Shown piece after piece: positions 1-11,922 of a stretch of 64,000 nt of DNA. The notes beneath the pieces are model-generated. The model had not been told where the DNA came from, searched no databases, and saw only the letters and a program-made list of their open reading frames with translations. Position 1 is the first letter of the stretch. Each line of letters starts with the position of its first letter. This DNA comes from Jaminaea rosea (lineage: Eukaryota; Basidiomycota; Exobasidiomycetes; Microstromatales). The stretch spans positions 908,514-972,513 of the forward strand of contig NW_020289979.1 of the NCBI RefSeq assembly GCF_003144245.1, given 5' to 3'. The position numbers and the translations under genes are program-made.

Positions 1-1856
1 GGCGGAGCGACTGCTAGGAATGCCATTCGCCTCTCCTACCTCCTGCATAGCTTCCCATACGCCTTCATCGTCATCACCGTCTTCCTCCTCCTCGTCCGCT
101 TCCCCTGCCGCGCCACGATTCATCGACTCGTCTTCCTCCTCTTCGTCCTCGTCCACCTCAGGCGCAGTCACGATGGGCACGGCCCCGTCCCATACGATGG
201 CAGTGACCGCTGCTCCACCTGTGAAGCCCTTGAGCAGGTTCTGGCCACGGGCCGAGGCTGCTGAGGGCGCCTTCTTGCGGTCGCTCTGCGAGGAAGACGG
301 GAAGGTGTGTAGGCGGAGCAATCGATCCAGGGAACTTGAGACTGCCAGGGGGGTGGAAGAAGACGGTGAAGATGCTAAGCCTTCCGTCGTCGGAGGGGGA
401 AGAGCGACGACGGATGCGATGGCACCGGTGATGTCTGCGGGAGGAGGAGAGAGAGCATGTCAGAGATCCGCTCATGGAATGTCCACGCCCCGCGCGCAGC
501 ACTCACCCTTCCATTGATACTTGAGCTTTCCGGCTACCACATCGACAGCAGAGAGCTTGCCTTCTCCATCAGCTGCGAGCAACTCTCCTTCATTACTTCC
601 GGCCGCGGGGTTGACCAGCGCCTTGATGGGCGTAGATTTGGCAATACTGAACTCCTTGACTTGCTTGCGGGAGCCTGAGGAAGGGTCAAATACGCGAAGC
701 AGTCCATCGCGCGTGCCCACGGCTACCTTGAATTTGAGAATGCTTGATCGTTCTGGTGATTCGGATGAGCTTGCTTGTCCTGGAGAAGCTGGAGTGTCTT
801 CGCTGTCTGCCAGAACAGCAATCGATGTGATGTTGGGCCGCTGAGGAAGGGAAAGGGCGTCGTTGGGCAGCTGCGAAGGAGAGCGTCGTCTGGTCAGTTG
901 CCGATCGACTCGTGTAGCATCAGGGTGTCGCCGCCGACTCACATTCTTCGCCCTCCAAACCTCACCCCAGAGCAGCTCCTTCGCCTTCGCCCTCGCCTCA
1001 GCCTGTCTCTTCCTCTTCCTCATCTTCGCATTCTCTCCGCCTGCACCTCCCGTCGCCGCCGCCGGCGTCTGCTCCTCACCATTGGGGGCCGTATATCCAT
1101 CGTCCGACGCCTCAGCCTGGGACGGCGGCGTGGAGAATGCAGTCTCAATATTCCAGATGCTGAGCGGGATTTCCTCGCCTCCGTAGAGGAACGATGTTGG
1201 GTTGGAGGCAGGGTGGAAAACGAGGCTTTGCAGCGGCTCGGGAAGGGTCAGGTGGTGCGTTGAGGCGATGCTGAGCGGGCGACGAGGAGTTGCTGAGGAT
1301 GATGAGGAAGATGCTGAGGATCCGTTGTCCTGGCTCAGGACCGTCTTGGTGAAGTTGCCTGCTGAAGTGGCAGCGTATATGCAGCTGGACAAGGGGACAA
1401 GATCAGCTGGAGCTGCAAATCGTCAGCACGGCCACGTCGCACTCACTTGGATCCCACAGCAAGTCCAACCCATCTCTGCAGTCCAGCTTTCATCTTGTCA
1501 TTCTTGATCGTCACAAGGAGCGTGGCGTGCGAAGTCGACGGGTCATCAGAGGCGGAAGGCGGCAGAACGACATCGATAGTAGCGTTACGTCTAGCGATAG
1601 CCAGTACGAAGCCGATACCCTCGATGATTCCACTCGCCATCCTCTGTACAGCCGTCTCAGCCGAATGAGACTGCTGCCTGTTGCTGAGCGGCAGCACCTG
1701 AGGCAACTGAGCCTGATAATCGGCAGGCAGAGGAGGACAAGGAGTCGACCAACTCTTCAGCTGGCCCTCTGCGTCTCCCAGAAAGAAGCGGTATGATGGG
1801 GGCAGTTGAGCTACCTGCGCTGTGGCGGGCGGCTCATCTGAGTCCATCGATGTCAT
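1..1856 (-). CDS. NSA1: NSA1/WDR74-like ribosome biogenesis WD-repeat protein (3' end beyond window)
   Basis: Predicted nucleolar WD40 protein of the Nsa1/WDR74 family, which acts in assembly of the pre-60S ribosomal particle. Exons read on the minus strand as 1856-1447, 1384-943, 870-507 and 434 to below 1, with GTGAGT donors and CAG acceptors that keep frame. Family marks are the stretch GGEEIPLSIWNIE, the basic KMRKRKRQAEARAKAKELLW segment, WRAKN joined by splicing to LPNDALSLPQRPNITS, and a late SSLDRLLRLHTF blade. The first Met of MTSMDSDEPP (1856) was chosen as start; an in-frame Met at 1958 is possible but sits in a less convincing leader. The acidic tail (DEDEEEEEDES and onward) is still open at base 1, so the C-terminus lies outside. 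Intron 871-942 is a multiple of three with no stop. Family assignment is fairly secure. Confidence 0.82.
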
Positions 1857-2111
1857 GCTGGTGGTGATGATGGGGATGAGGAGGGTGTGATGGCAAGAAC
1901 AGCTGGAGGTGACCCCACCGGCGTGTCCGTCTCGACTCGAGTCGCTCGGCTGGATCAAATTTCGAGGCGGAACGGCAGGCGGAGAGGCGGGAAGAAGCGT
2001 GAGAGGTTACCCTCGCCCAGAAAGAGGCCCATCACTACAGCTGCGACAGTAGCTTGATCAATCGACTCAACGGGCTGCTAATGCTATGCTTTGCTTGTGA
2101 GAGCGTCGCCA

Positions 2112-3992
2112 TCATCGCGCTCCTCCACCACCACCGCCGCCCATCATCGACTTCATCATGTTGGCCATCCCGCCCATCCCGCCCATGGACGACATCAAGC
2201 TGCCCAGATCGGGCATCCCGCCTCCTCCACCGCCCATGCCTGGCATTCCTCCCATTCCGCCCATAGCATTCATCATGCTCGGTGGCATCTGTCCACTCTG
2301 TATCTGCTGCATCAACTTCTCCCTGCCACCAGGCTGCCGCAACTGAGCCTTGATCTCGGGGGGAAGCATGTTCTGCATCTGCATCACTTGCTCCCTGCTC
2401 ATGCCCGGGGGGAGCTGCGGCATACCACCACCACCACCGCCCATACCGCCTGCCCGGCCACCAGCTTGTTGCTGCTGCTTGAATCGTGCGAGCCCTCCCA
2501 TTTGCTGGACCATCTTCGAGACCATACGGTATTGCATCAGGAACTTTTCCACCTCCCTCACGCTGGTACCACTGCCACGTGCCACTCTCCTTGCTCTCGC
2601 TGTCATTCTGACTTTAACCTGTTTCTTCTTGCCCTTGGCTTTGGCCGACTCGCCGCCCTCCTCCCCTTTCTTGGCCACCGCCTGAGAAGTCGAGGCCTTA
2701 CTGCTGCTTCCCTTCTTCTTGGCATCTTCGCTCTTGCTCTTGGGCTTCTTCTTCCCCCCGACAGGCGTGTAGAAGAGGGACCCGTCCGAGTCGAGCTCCT
2801 CCTTGGTCATCGAATCGCAAATGTACATCATGCGCTTCATCTTGGAGCTGGCAGCTTCGTCGCCCTCGCCGCCTTGGCCGAACATTTGGCCCATGCCGGG
2901 GATCATCCCCGCGAGCTTGGATAGGGGACCCATCCCCATGATGTTGCCCAACTGCTCCTTCCAGTCGCGTACTGTGAACTTGCCTCCTTCCTCGAGCTTC
3001 TTCATCAGCTCCTTTTGACGCTCAGGATTCTGGTTGCGGACTTCCTCCATCTTCTCCATCAAGCCCGTGAGGTCACCTTGGCCGAGTAGCTTCGAGATGA
3101 AGGGCCCAGGACGGAAGACTTCGAGATCGGCGATGTGCTCTCCCAGACCGAGGAAGAGGATGGGCGTCCGAGTCGCCGCAACGGCGGAAATGGCTCCTCC
3201 ACCCTTTGCATGTCCGTCCAGCTTGGTGACGAAGATACCTCCGTACCCTGCTGCCTCTTTGAATGCCTTGCTCTGCTCCTCTGCCGCCTGACCAATCGAG
3301 GCATCGAGCACCATGATCGTCTGGTCTGGCTTGACCGCATCCCCAATCTCGACCATCTCCTCGAACAGCTCCGCCTCCTGCCTATGTCTTCCAGAGGTAT
3401 CGACGATGATGACTTCGAACTTGTTCTTCTTGAACGAATCGACGCCCTGCTTCGCGATGATGACGGGGTCGGTCTCTGTGTACGAGCCGTAGAAGGGAAT
3501 GTTGGCCTTGGAGGCATTCTGCTTGAGCTGGTCAAAGGCTCCTGCTCTGAAGGTGTCGGCGCAGACTAGACCCGTACGGAAACCGCGCTTGGCGTAGTAG
3601 TTGCCCAGCTTTGTCACGGACGTCGTCTTGCCGCTTCCTTGGAGACCGACGAACATGATGACGTTTGGCCTGCTCTTTGTCGGCTTCCATTGCTCCTCGC
3701 CAGGCGTGGGGTCGACGAGCTTGACGAGGTGGTCGTAGACTGCCTTTTGGACGAGCGACTTGCGCTGACCCTCCTGTAGGCTCGCCTTGCTCTTATCATT
3801 GAGCCCTTCCTTGACTTCTGCTCGCACAGAGTTGCGCAGCTCAGAGACGAGGCGGACATTGACGTCGGATTCGAGGAGGGCGGCGCACACTGACTTGAGG
3901 AGCGCTTCAATGGTAGCATCGTCGACCTGCGGGGCGCGAGAGAGGTCCGCGAATGCGCTGTTGATACGACGGCCCAATGATGTGAGGACCAT
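2112..3992 (-). CDS. SRP54: Signal recognition particle 54 kDa subunit (SRP54)
   Basis: GTPase subunit of the cytosolic SRP, which binds signal sequences and 7SL RNA and docks ribosomes to the ER receptor. A single intronless frame encodes 626 residues, starting at the canonical N-terminus [17 protein letters not shown]. The N domain is followed by the G domain with P-loop GLQGSGKTT (about residues 116-124), [22 protein letters not shown] and [11 protein letters not shown]. The M domain has [16 protein letters not shown] and [16 protein letters not shown]. The protein is longer than usual (about 500-540 residues in most fungi) for two reasons. A Lys-rich insert of about 60 residues separates EELDSDG from the RVARGSG RNA-binding motif, and the C-terminus is a long Met/Gly-rich tail. 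An upstream in-frame Met at 4124 exists but would add an implausible leader. Confidence 0.95.
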   Translation of the reverse strand: MVLTSLGRRINSAFADLSRAPQVDDATIEALLKSVCAALLESDVNVRLVSELRNSVRAEVKEGLNDKSKASLQEGQRKSLVQKAVYDHLVKLVDPTPGEEQWKPTKSRPNVIMFVGLQGSGKTTSVTKLGNYYAKRGFRTGLVCADTFRAGAFDQLKQNASKANIPFYGSYTETDPVIIAKQGVDSFKKNKFEVIIVDTSGRHRQEAELFEEMVEIGDAVKPDQTIMVLDASIGQAAEEQSKAFKEAAGYGGIFVTKLDGHAKGGGAISAVAATRTPILFLGLGEHIADLEVFRPGPFISKLLGQGDLTGLMEKMEEVRNQNPERQKELMKKLEEGGKFTVRDWKEQLGNIMGMGPLSKLAGMIPGMGQMFGQGGEGDEAASSKMKRMMYICDSMTKEELDSDGSLFYTPVGGKKKPKSKSEDAKKKGSSSKASTSQAVAKKGEEGGESAKAKGKKKQVKVRMTARARRVARGSGTSVREVEKFLMQYRMVSKMVQQMGGLARFKQQQQAGGRAGGMGGGGGGMPQLPPGMSREQVMQMQNMLPPEIKAQLRQPGGREKLMQQIQSGQMPPSMMNAMGGMGGMPGMGGGGGGMPDLGSLMSSMGGMGGMANMMKSMMGGGGGGGAR

Positions 3993-5374
3993 GGCTGCGC
4001 GGCGGGAATGAGGATGTGCAGCGAGGTCGTGGTGGTAGGTCAGCGAGGACGGCGTCGATGCGGTGGATGGCCAGGCCCGAGGCGGACAAGACGCACAGAC
4101 GGAGCGCGGACCAGCAACGACCACGCGACGAGAAAGCTGCTCGCCGCCACGGTCACCTCATGCTCTCAAGTAGTCAAGGCATCGTCATCGAGCGATGACA
4201 GGAGGGTGGCTGACCGAGAGAGGAGGCCGAGTGGGCGATTTGAGAGCTGGCTCAATGCCGAGAGAGCTGAGAAGCTCGGGATGACCGACGAGCTGCTTGC
4301 CGGGACATGCAGCGGTCATGGTTGAGCTTTGCAAGCCTCGGGGGGCTTCACCCATCGGTGCTCCACTGTCAAGTCCCGTCAACGACAAAAGCATCACTCT
4401 GATCCGAGACTCGATCCCTGTGACAGCACGAAGTCTCGCCTGCGCCCGTCGATCTGGTCATAGCAGGTGAGCGATGGGCATGCTCAGGTGTCACCATGAG
4501 CAGCACTGTCCAACGTACGAGGTACTATGTCCATCGCAGCGATGGTAGGCAGAAATTTCAGAGCGTGCTGAACATCGACGCAGTCGGACTGCCCTGACGA
4601 AGCCCTCTTACCCATTATGACCGCAGTCGAGCATGAGGTGCAGCGCTGGACGCCCATGCAAACCTCGATGGAGAGCTGGAGCATGGTCAACGCTCTAGAG
4701 ACACGAGGAAAGCATGATCGATCTAAGTTGCAGATTTGTAGCTGGGATGGTCACCCGTTGATGCCTGAGTAGGCGTCAAACAACAATACTTCCAAATGGT
4801 ACGCTACTCGTCCCAAGCGTTGAGAATCAATCGCTTCTCACGACATTCTGGTATCAAAGACGGCGAGCGAGCGACCATGCACAATTTGCTGCTCTCCCTT
4901 CCGGCACAGATATTAACTGCATTGAAAGCGGTGCTCCCTACGACGTCATCTGGATCCGATCGAGCACGCCGCCGCCTCTCCATGCTACCACCATGCCTAC
5001 CCTGCCTGCTTGTCAAGGATCGCCTCTCGGGAGCCGCCTTTCTTCCGTTCCGCTGCCAAATCTGCTGCGCGCGCTGGGCCGATTTGGCTGGGCGGGGCGG
5101 GCGGCAAGCAAGCAAGCAGGCAGGCGGGGCGAAGCAGCTTGGCTGGGCTGGTTGAAGGGCCAGGGCAGGCAGGGCGAGCGAATCTGGCTCTGGGCCGCAG
5201 ACCCAATGGTCGAGGACGGACGACGGAATCGCCCTCTGCATCTTCCTCCTCACCACCAAACCCTCCCCTCATCCTCAAGGTGATTAAGCGACGCAGTCCA
5301 AACAACAACCTCATCGTCGTCCTCAGCTCACGCTTGAATTTCTGTCCTTCGCTTTTCTTTTCGTTGCAGCAAAA
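3993..5374. other. Divergent intergenic region, SRP54 / RPL26
   Basis: About 1.4 kb between divergently transcribed SRP54 and RPL26, presumably holding both promoters. No convincing gene is seen. The part near 5080-5200 is low-complexity GGC/GCA/AGCA-rich sequence with repeated CAAG and GGCAGG units. A strong polypyrimidine run ending in TTGCAG at 5369, six bases before the RPL26 ATG, suggests that an intron in the 5' leader of RPL26 ends there. The donor is unclear; AAG/GTGATT near 5280 is a candidate. Confidence 0.5.
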
Positions 5375-6361
5375 ATGGTCAGCTCTAGCCGCCGAGTTGC
5401 TCGCAAGGCCCACTTCACGGCCGACTCGTCGCTGCGTAGGAAGATTATGTCTTCCTCGCTGTCGAAGCCTCTTCGTGAGGAGCACGGCGTGAGTATGAGA
5501 GAGTAGAGGCAGAGAGGCGTGGGAGGGACAGAATCATGGAGTAGGAACGGGCAAGTCTGTCGAGGAGGAATTCGATGAGGGCAGAGGGATCTGGCGGCAC
5601 ACGCAACCTCGGATGAATGGCCAACTCACACCTCCTCATCCCCCCCACCCCCCCGCCTCTCTCTCGCAGATCCGCGCCATGCCCGTCCACAAAGACGACG
5701 AGGTCATCATCGTCCGTGGCTCCAACAAGGGCCGTGAGGGCCGTGTCACCCAGGTGTACCGCAAGAAGTGGGTCATCCACGTCGAGCGCGTTGTTCGTGA
5801 GAAGACCAACGGCACCTCGGTCGCTCTCCCCGTTCACCCTTCCAACGTCATGATCACCAAGATGAAGATGGACAAGGACCGGTGAGTAGGCTTGCGCGCG
5901 TGCGAGACTCGCGAGATGTCGTCGAGGAGGGTGGGAAGAAGGAGGGAACTGGGCAGTGGGACAAGGCAGAGGCAGTTGCGTGTCGTATGAGCCTTGAGTG
6001 GGCAATGCGATCGAAGGGATCCTTGACGAAGGCCCGGGAACGTCAGCTGGTGCCTGCCAACGATATGTGGTAGGAGGAGGACGGCGAGGGTCAGATGCGG
6101 CGGCAGACACCCACACTAGGGTTGCCGCTTGATATCAAGCGGGTTGGATCAGTGACCGCGGTCTCTGGTCGTGTCATGCGCAGAAGCGCAGCGGGGACAC
6201 GAGGTCATTCTCTGGCATCATCTTCACCCAAAAGCTCTCGTCCAGCTTACTGACCGTCTTTCCCCCCTCTCCCCTCTCGCCCTCACAGCCAGACCATCAT
6301 CTCGCGCAAGGCTGGTGGCAAGGCTCTTGCTGGCGGCAAGGACGTTGAGATGAAGGCTTAA
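5375..6361 (+). CDS. RPL26: 60S ribosomal protein L26 (uL24)
   Basis: Cytosolic large-subunit ribosomal protein of the uL24 family. Three exons, 5375-5488, 5670-5881 and 6289-6361, give 132 residues. Diagnostic sequence includes [64 protein letters not shown] and [10 protein letters not shown]. Introns begin GTGAGT, and both junctions restore the family reading frame. Family members usually start MK plus four or five residues before the SSSRR motif. Here ATG falls just two residues before it, directly after a likely 3' splice site (5369), so a tiny upstream coding exon cannot be excluded. The two introns are longer (181 and 407 nt) than most in the window, as is common for ribosomal protein genes. 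Confidence 0.93.
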
Positions 6362-7096
6362 GCGGCGGCAATAGACTTGGAGTAGCAGTTGCCCTCTCTC
6401 CCTCTACCGTCCGTCTGTTTGTCTCGTCATCATACTGGGGTCCCTCGCCGTACTACAGCATCAGCGATCAGTCCCTTGACGTTTCCCCGTTTGTCGGGGA
6501 CGTGCCCTTGTACCATTTTTGACCTGCCGACCAATGGCATACCGTCTCACAGATGCAGCAGCGAGAGTCGTGTGGGTCATGAGCGAGTCCTGCGGTGATG
6601 ACGATTGTGGTGCGGCGTGGTGGGAGTAGCACACTCGAGCAGCCCCTTTCCTGGCGTCGTGATCGCCGTTGCCTAGTTGATGGTCCTGGCTCGCAGCATG
6701 GCACATCGAGCTCGAGCTCCCTTCGTGCGTAGAGGCTCGCAGCGCTCAATCTTCTCGTCCGTAAAAAGTCTCTCTGCCCGCCCTCCCTCCCACGTGTCCC
6801 GTCTGGCCCGCATCCGCCGGCCTCTTGTCGGATGTGAGATTTCAGCTCATTTGAGCTCGCGAGCACGCCAAGGCCGTCGCCATCTCGCCATCGCTGCCAC
6901 TTGTACCATTGAACCCTAAGTTCGGACCAGCCACGACGCCACTCGACGCCACGACAGGCACACCTCGATGCTCGCCAAGTCGTCACGACGATAACGCCAT
7001 ACCCCGCATCAGAGAACGTTGTGCCAAACTCAGCCCCCCACTGCGCAGCACAAGGTTGCTGCCATCGACGGCTGAGGAGTCCAACAAGCAGCAGCG
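6362..7096. other. Intergenic region RPL26 to MET30-like gene
   Basis: About 735 bases holding the RPL26 3' end and the upstream region of the F-box gene. No convincing coding sequence on either strand; the open frames present are short and lack domain-like composition. Confidence 0.5.
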
Positions 7097-10000
7097 ATGT
7101 CGTCATCCCCATCACGGGGCATCGACTTCAACATGGAGCAACGTGGAACGCCTCCACAGGCATCCTCCTCCTCCTCCTCCTCCTCCTCATCGTCCGATCC
7201 CATGCTCGCTCTTGCGACGCTTCCCTTCACATCAGTCGAAGAGTCGCCATCCCCCGCGACGACAGAAGCTCCACTTCCAATTGCACAGAACTACTACCAA
7301 CCCCACCCTTGGCAACTCGCTGGTGTCGTGTCCTCCGACTCGTTGCCACTATCCACACCGCCAATCCAGCAGCAGGAGTCAATCTTGACCTCCCTGTCAC
7401 AGTCGCTGGCAGTTGCTGCTCCCTCGGACGATGAGGAAGAGGGTGGTAGCCAAGCACAACCGGCGAAGCGAACGGCATCCTCGAAACCTACGCAAGACAA
7501 GGGGAATGGATGGGCAATGTTGACGCAGCCACGCTCGTCAGTCGTTGCCCCACCCAGAAGATCATCGACCGCAGCAGCAGCAGCAGCAGCACCATCAAGC
7601 GCTCGTGCCTCGACCTCTGCTCAGCCGTACGAAGTCGCCACAACTTCAACGCCAGTCGAAGACGATATTTCCTCACGCAGACCAGTCGCATCCATCAACA
7701 AGCTCGGCGACGAAGACAGCATGCTCGCAGTCAGCTCAGCGACTGCGCTGCCGCCATCCAGCTACTCATCATCACCTCGACCTCCACCCGCTGCGCCCAC
7801 TGGCTGCGACAGCCCGAGCAAGTCGGCGCTCCGCAGCGGCAGAGATTCTGCTCTGCAACAACAGGGAGGCTCAATGGAGCTGCCAGCTGAGGGATCTGGG
7901 CTGAGAGGCAAAGACGAGGTGGGACTGGATGTGGATGGGGATATGCACGAGGCAGATAACATGGAAGATCAGGACGACGGTGATGTTGCGACACCTTTGC
8001 CATCGTCCTTCAATCCTCTCCAGCCACCACCAGCTCGCAAGCTCTGTATCCGACATCAGCGCATGGCAGACGAAGGGACTGTAGGCAAGCTACAACGTGT
8101 GAGTACCCCCCAGTGCCCGGGCTTCGCTGTGTCCCTCCCCCGTCCTCTCCCGCAGCAGCCTCTCGCTGGCCTTCGACGCTTCCTACACGTCGACGTGCCA
8201 GCGAGAGCGCTAGAATGGCAACGGAGACTTGTCTCCTTTGCCGCTTCGAAGCGACATCGCTGCTGCAATATTGACCCCGTCCAGTTTGAGGCCTTGATGA
8301 TTTCTCACCTGAGTCATTGCCATAGAAGAGTCGGAACATGGGGACGCGCGAGACCACCCCTATATGAGAATGAATGCTGACCATATCCTGCTCCCTTCGC
8401 TACGCCTCTCGGTAGTCCATCGAGTCCCTCCCACTTGCGGACCAAACAGCAGTCAACTCGGTGTGGTCCATCTTTTCTTCCTCCTCGCACGCCCGCCGCG
8501 CCCTCATCCTCCAAGGCATCCTGAGCATGTGCTGTTTCTCGCAACTTTCCCTGCTCTCCTCCGAGCTGGCTCTCGCCATCCGCATCGATCCCTTCTGCCT
8601 CTTCCCCCGAGAGGTGTCCCTCAAGGTGCTAGGACACCTGGACGCCATGTCCCTAGGTCGGGCGGCGCAGGTGTCGAGGGCGTGGAAGGAGCTGGCGGAC
8701 GATGATCTGCTTTGGCGCAACATGTGCGAGCAGCATATTGAGAGGAAGTGTGAGAAGTGTGGGTGGGGCTTGCCGCTGTTGAGCGAGAAGAAGAGAAGGG
8801 TGAAGGGAGCTACGCCGGCCGCGGGAACACCGGAGAGTAGGTCCTTGACGGCGCCGCTGGCTGCCAACCTCGACGCAGCCAGCGAGGCGTTGAGCAGTCA
8901 GACCGGCGGTGGAAGCGGGGCCAATGCTGGCGCAGGTAACCCGGGCTCTGGCAATCTCAAGCGTAGCATCACCGCAGCAGCCAATGCAGCCGCCCTCGAG
9001 CGGCACTCGAAGACGGCGCAGAACTCTCGCGCTTCCAGCCCGACAGCATCCGGCGAAGACAGCGGTCGCCCTTCCAAGCGTCCACGCAGTGCCGACGTCA
9101 AGCCGTCGGCTTTGCACCGCTCTACCAGCCAAGTCCACGACTCCAACAACGTCGGGCCCGTCACCCGCCCCTGGAAGTCAGTCTACTGCGAGCGCCTAGC
9201 CATTGAGCGCAACTGGCGTCGCGGCCGCTACTCGATCCGCACCCTCAAGGGCCACACCGATGGGATCATGTGCTTGCAGTTCAACGAGTCCCTCTCGCAC
9301 CCTCCCTTCCCCGTCGTCATCACGGGTTCGTACGACCGCACAGCCCGGATATGGAACATGGACACGGGCGAAGAGCTGCGCGTGCTCAAGGGGCACACGC
9401 GTGGCGTGCGTTGCCTGCAATTTGACGAGGCCAAGCTCATCACGGGCAGCATGGACCGTACCCTCAAGATCTGGAACTGGCGCACGGGCGCCCTCGTCCG
9501 TACGCTGGAGGGACACACAGAGGGGATCGTCTGTCTCAACTTCAACGACCACCTGCTAGCGAGCGGGTCGGCCGACTCGAACATCAAGATCTGGAACTTC
9601 AAGACCGGACAGTGCTTCACGCTCAAGGGACACACCGACTGGGTCAACTCGGTCTGGCTGTGGAGCGGGCCGCAACCTAAGCATCGCTCGGCGGACTCGG
9701 ATGGGGCGGAGAATACCTTTTTGTTCTCGGCGTCGGATGACGGGACTATCAGGCTGTGGGATCTGGCGAAGAGGGAATGCCTGATGGTTTATACGGGGCA
9801 TGTTGGGCAGACACAGGGGTTGAGCCTCGTGCAGATGCCCGAGGAGGTGGTGGAGACATTGGCCAATGGGGGAAATGTGGGGGGTTCTGCGGCGCCGGAG
9901 CAGGCGAGACAGCATCAGCAGCAGGAGGGCCTAGAGCAACGGGATGGTGGTAGTGGCGGCGGAGCGGCATCACCCTCGTACTTTACGCCCAACAGCGATG

Positions 10001-10758
10001 CCCCTGCAGCCTGTGGGTACAACCCACCCGCAGTCCCTGGCGGCCGCTCCGCCAATACGGGCACGGCTCCCAGCATTCCCGAGCACTTCTATGCGGCCCC
10101 CGCCTCAGGGCAACACCGTACCGCTCTGCGTCAGCAGCAGCAGCACCACTCCATTCGACCAATCGAGCCTCGCCTTCTGAAACTGCAGCAGCGCTTGGCT
10201 GCGGCTGGTCTCGTGAACCCGCTGCCCATCGATGCGGAGATGGGCGATCTGGAGTGGGGAGCAGCAAGGAGAGCGTCTCAGCGCAGTCATCACGGCGGCG
10301 GTGGGGCAGGAGAGACTGGCAAGCCGACGACCACGATGACGACGTCCACCAGCTCTTCCTCGACATCACCACCTCACCGCCCTTCCTCCTCCTCCTCCAG
10401 CACCTCCCCGCCACCGGCATCCGCCTCCCACCACCCGGCATCCGAGCGTCTGCGCCCCATCCTCTTCTCCTGCTCATTGGACAACACCATCAAGATCTGG
10501 GATGTGCGTACGGGTTCGTGTATCCGTACCTTGTTCGGTCACATGGCAGGCCTATGGGCTCTCAGTACGGACAGGTTGAGGCTGGCTACGGCCTCGCATG
10601 ACTCGACGTTGAAGATCTGGGAGCTGGCCACGGGGAAGCACCTCTTCTCCATCTGTGAGCATAGGGGGCCTGTCACTAGCGTACAGCTGGCAGACTCGTT
10701 CTTGGCATCGGGGAGCGATGATGGGCAGGTGAATATCTATTCATTCGCGGCGCAGTAA
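7097..10758 (+). CDS. MET30: F-box/WD40 protein of the Met30/SconB type (SCF ubiquitin-ligase adaptor)
   Basis: Substrate adaptor of an SCF E3 ubiquitin ligase; yeast Met30 and Aspergillus SconB control sulfur-amino-acid genes and metal stress. Exons 7097-8098 and 8416-10758 give 1114 residues. The splice joins ARKLCIRHQRMADEGTVGKL-QR to SIESLPLADQTAVNSVW, restoring the Met30 N-terminal motif, with TAG as acceptor. The F-box follows at about residues 395-440 (LFPREVSLKVLGHLDAMSLG), then the hallmark CEKCGWGLPLL. WD40 blades begin near 605 (TLKGHTDGIMCLQF, GSYDRTARIWNMDTG, GSMDRTLKIWNW, GSADSNIKIWNF). A spacer of about 170 residues rich in Gln/Ser/Pro separates the middle blades from the last ones (SCSLDNTIKIWDVRTG onward, about 1013). 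The first 300 residues are low-complexity Ser/Ala/Pro. The 317-nt intron is long for this locus. Confidence 0.9.
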
Positions 10759-11922
10759 GGCGCAGGCGCGGCGAAGAGGCGGTGCGTGGTTCGAGGAGCG
10801 GTTGGACGCGCGCATGTGTGTGTATGTAGCATTGTATTCCTCGACCGAATTGCTTCGACTCGACTCAATCCGAAACTGATACCATGATCGAGAGACATGA
10901 GCAAGACGGTGCGATAAAAGTGCCCGGAGCGTGAGGTCTCGTCGACGCTCGTCGCTCAAGGACGGTGGCGACGCGCGGAATCGCGGATCGCTGGGCAGGG
11001 AGAGGCGGAACGCCAAAGGCCGGCCGGCGAGCGGGGAAAGAGAGTGCGAGTGCGAGCGCGAGTGCGACTGACCTGAGCCAATTTGTGTGAGACGCCCTTG
11101 AGGGCGACGAAACGGCCTCGCTCATGCAGCGACCTTGTCCCTCCCCTCCTCACCGATCGAATCAGAGGGCCGCCTCATGCCATCCATCCAGGCCGGAAAC
11201 GTCTTGGTTTTCTCGTGACTCGTAACGATTTCTTCCACATCTCTCTCATCTCATTCTCCCTCCTCCTCATCCACTCGAGCGCTTCATACCCAAGGCCCAA
11301 TACCCCCCTAGCGCGTGAAGCGCATCCATAGCCCATCATGAGCAGTAGCACGCCACCTTCATCGTCTTCTTCGGGGATGATGCCATCAGGCATGCCTCCG
11401 CCACCAGGGAACGGTACAATGGGCGGTGGACAACCACCACCGTCCCAGGCTCCACCTTCGGCCGGATCTACGCCACTCAGTGTATTCGTGAGTACGACGA
11501 CGATGCGCTGCTGCCACTCTCCACGATGGCCTCCCATCTCCTTCCCCCTCCTCCTCCCCTCCTCCCCGTCTTCTCTTCTCCGAGCTTGGTCGCGCATTCT
11601 CGGAGGAAGAGGAGACGAGGTGAGGTGAGGAGAGGTGAGGAGAGGTGAGGCGAGGCGAGGCTGGGCAAGGCTGGACTTCAAAAGGTCCACTATCTATGTA
11701 TGGCAGGAAAGAAGCACGGTTGCTGAGCATCGCCTCTCCAATCTCCCCGCGTCGCCCGCACTCCTGCCCCCCCCTCCCCCCTTTGCCCGCCGTCTTATCG
11801 CCGCCGCTTCCTTTCGCAGACGTTTGTCATTGGTCAGTAGTTCTCACGCATCCCCTCGTTCTCCCCTCGTTCCCTCCACCTCTCCTCTTTCGCTCCCTCT
11901 TGCCCTTCCATCCATCCACGCC
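10759..11922. other. Region upstream of the membrane-protein gene, with possible small 5' exons
   Basis: About 1.16 kb between the MET30-like stop and the Met used for the next gene. A Ser/Pro/Gly-rich open stretch begins at ATG 11338 (MSSSTPPSSSSSGMMPSGMP) and ends at a clean GTGAGT donor at 11488 after PLSVF. A second acceptor, TTTCGCAG near 11819, is followed by a 13-nt stretch encoding TFVI and a GTCAGT donor. These may be two 5' exons of the downstream membrane-protein gene, but I could not find a third acceptor that restores frame. Repeats of AGGTGAGG occur around 11620-11660. Confidence 0.4.

Noticed and set aside
1857-1958. Upstream Met (1958) as the NSA1 start
   Set aside because: The added residues are not conserved-looking, and the region falls in the short interval upstream, where the promoter or leader is expected.
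4381-4480. Minus-strand GATCGAGTC resembling a tRNA B box
   Set aside because: Flanks do not form a T stem, and no A box or acceptor stem pairs at the right distance.
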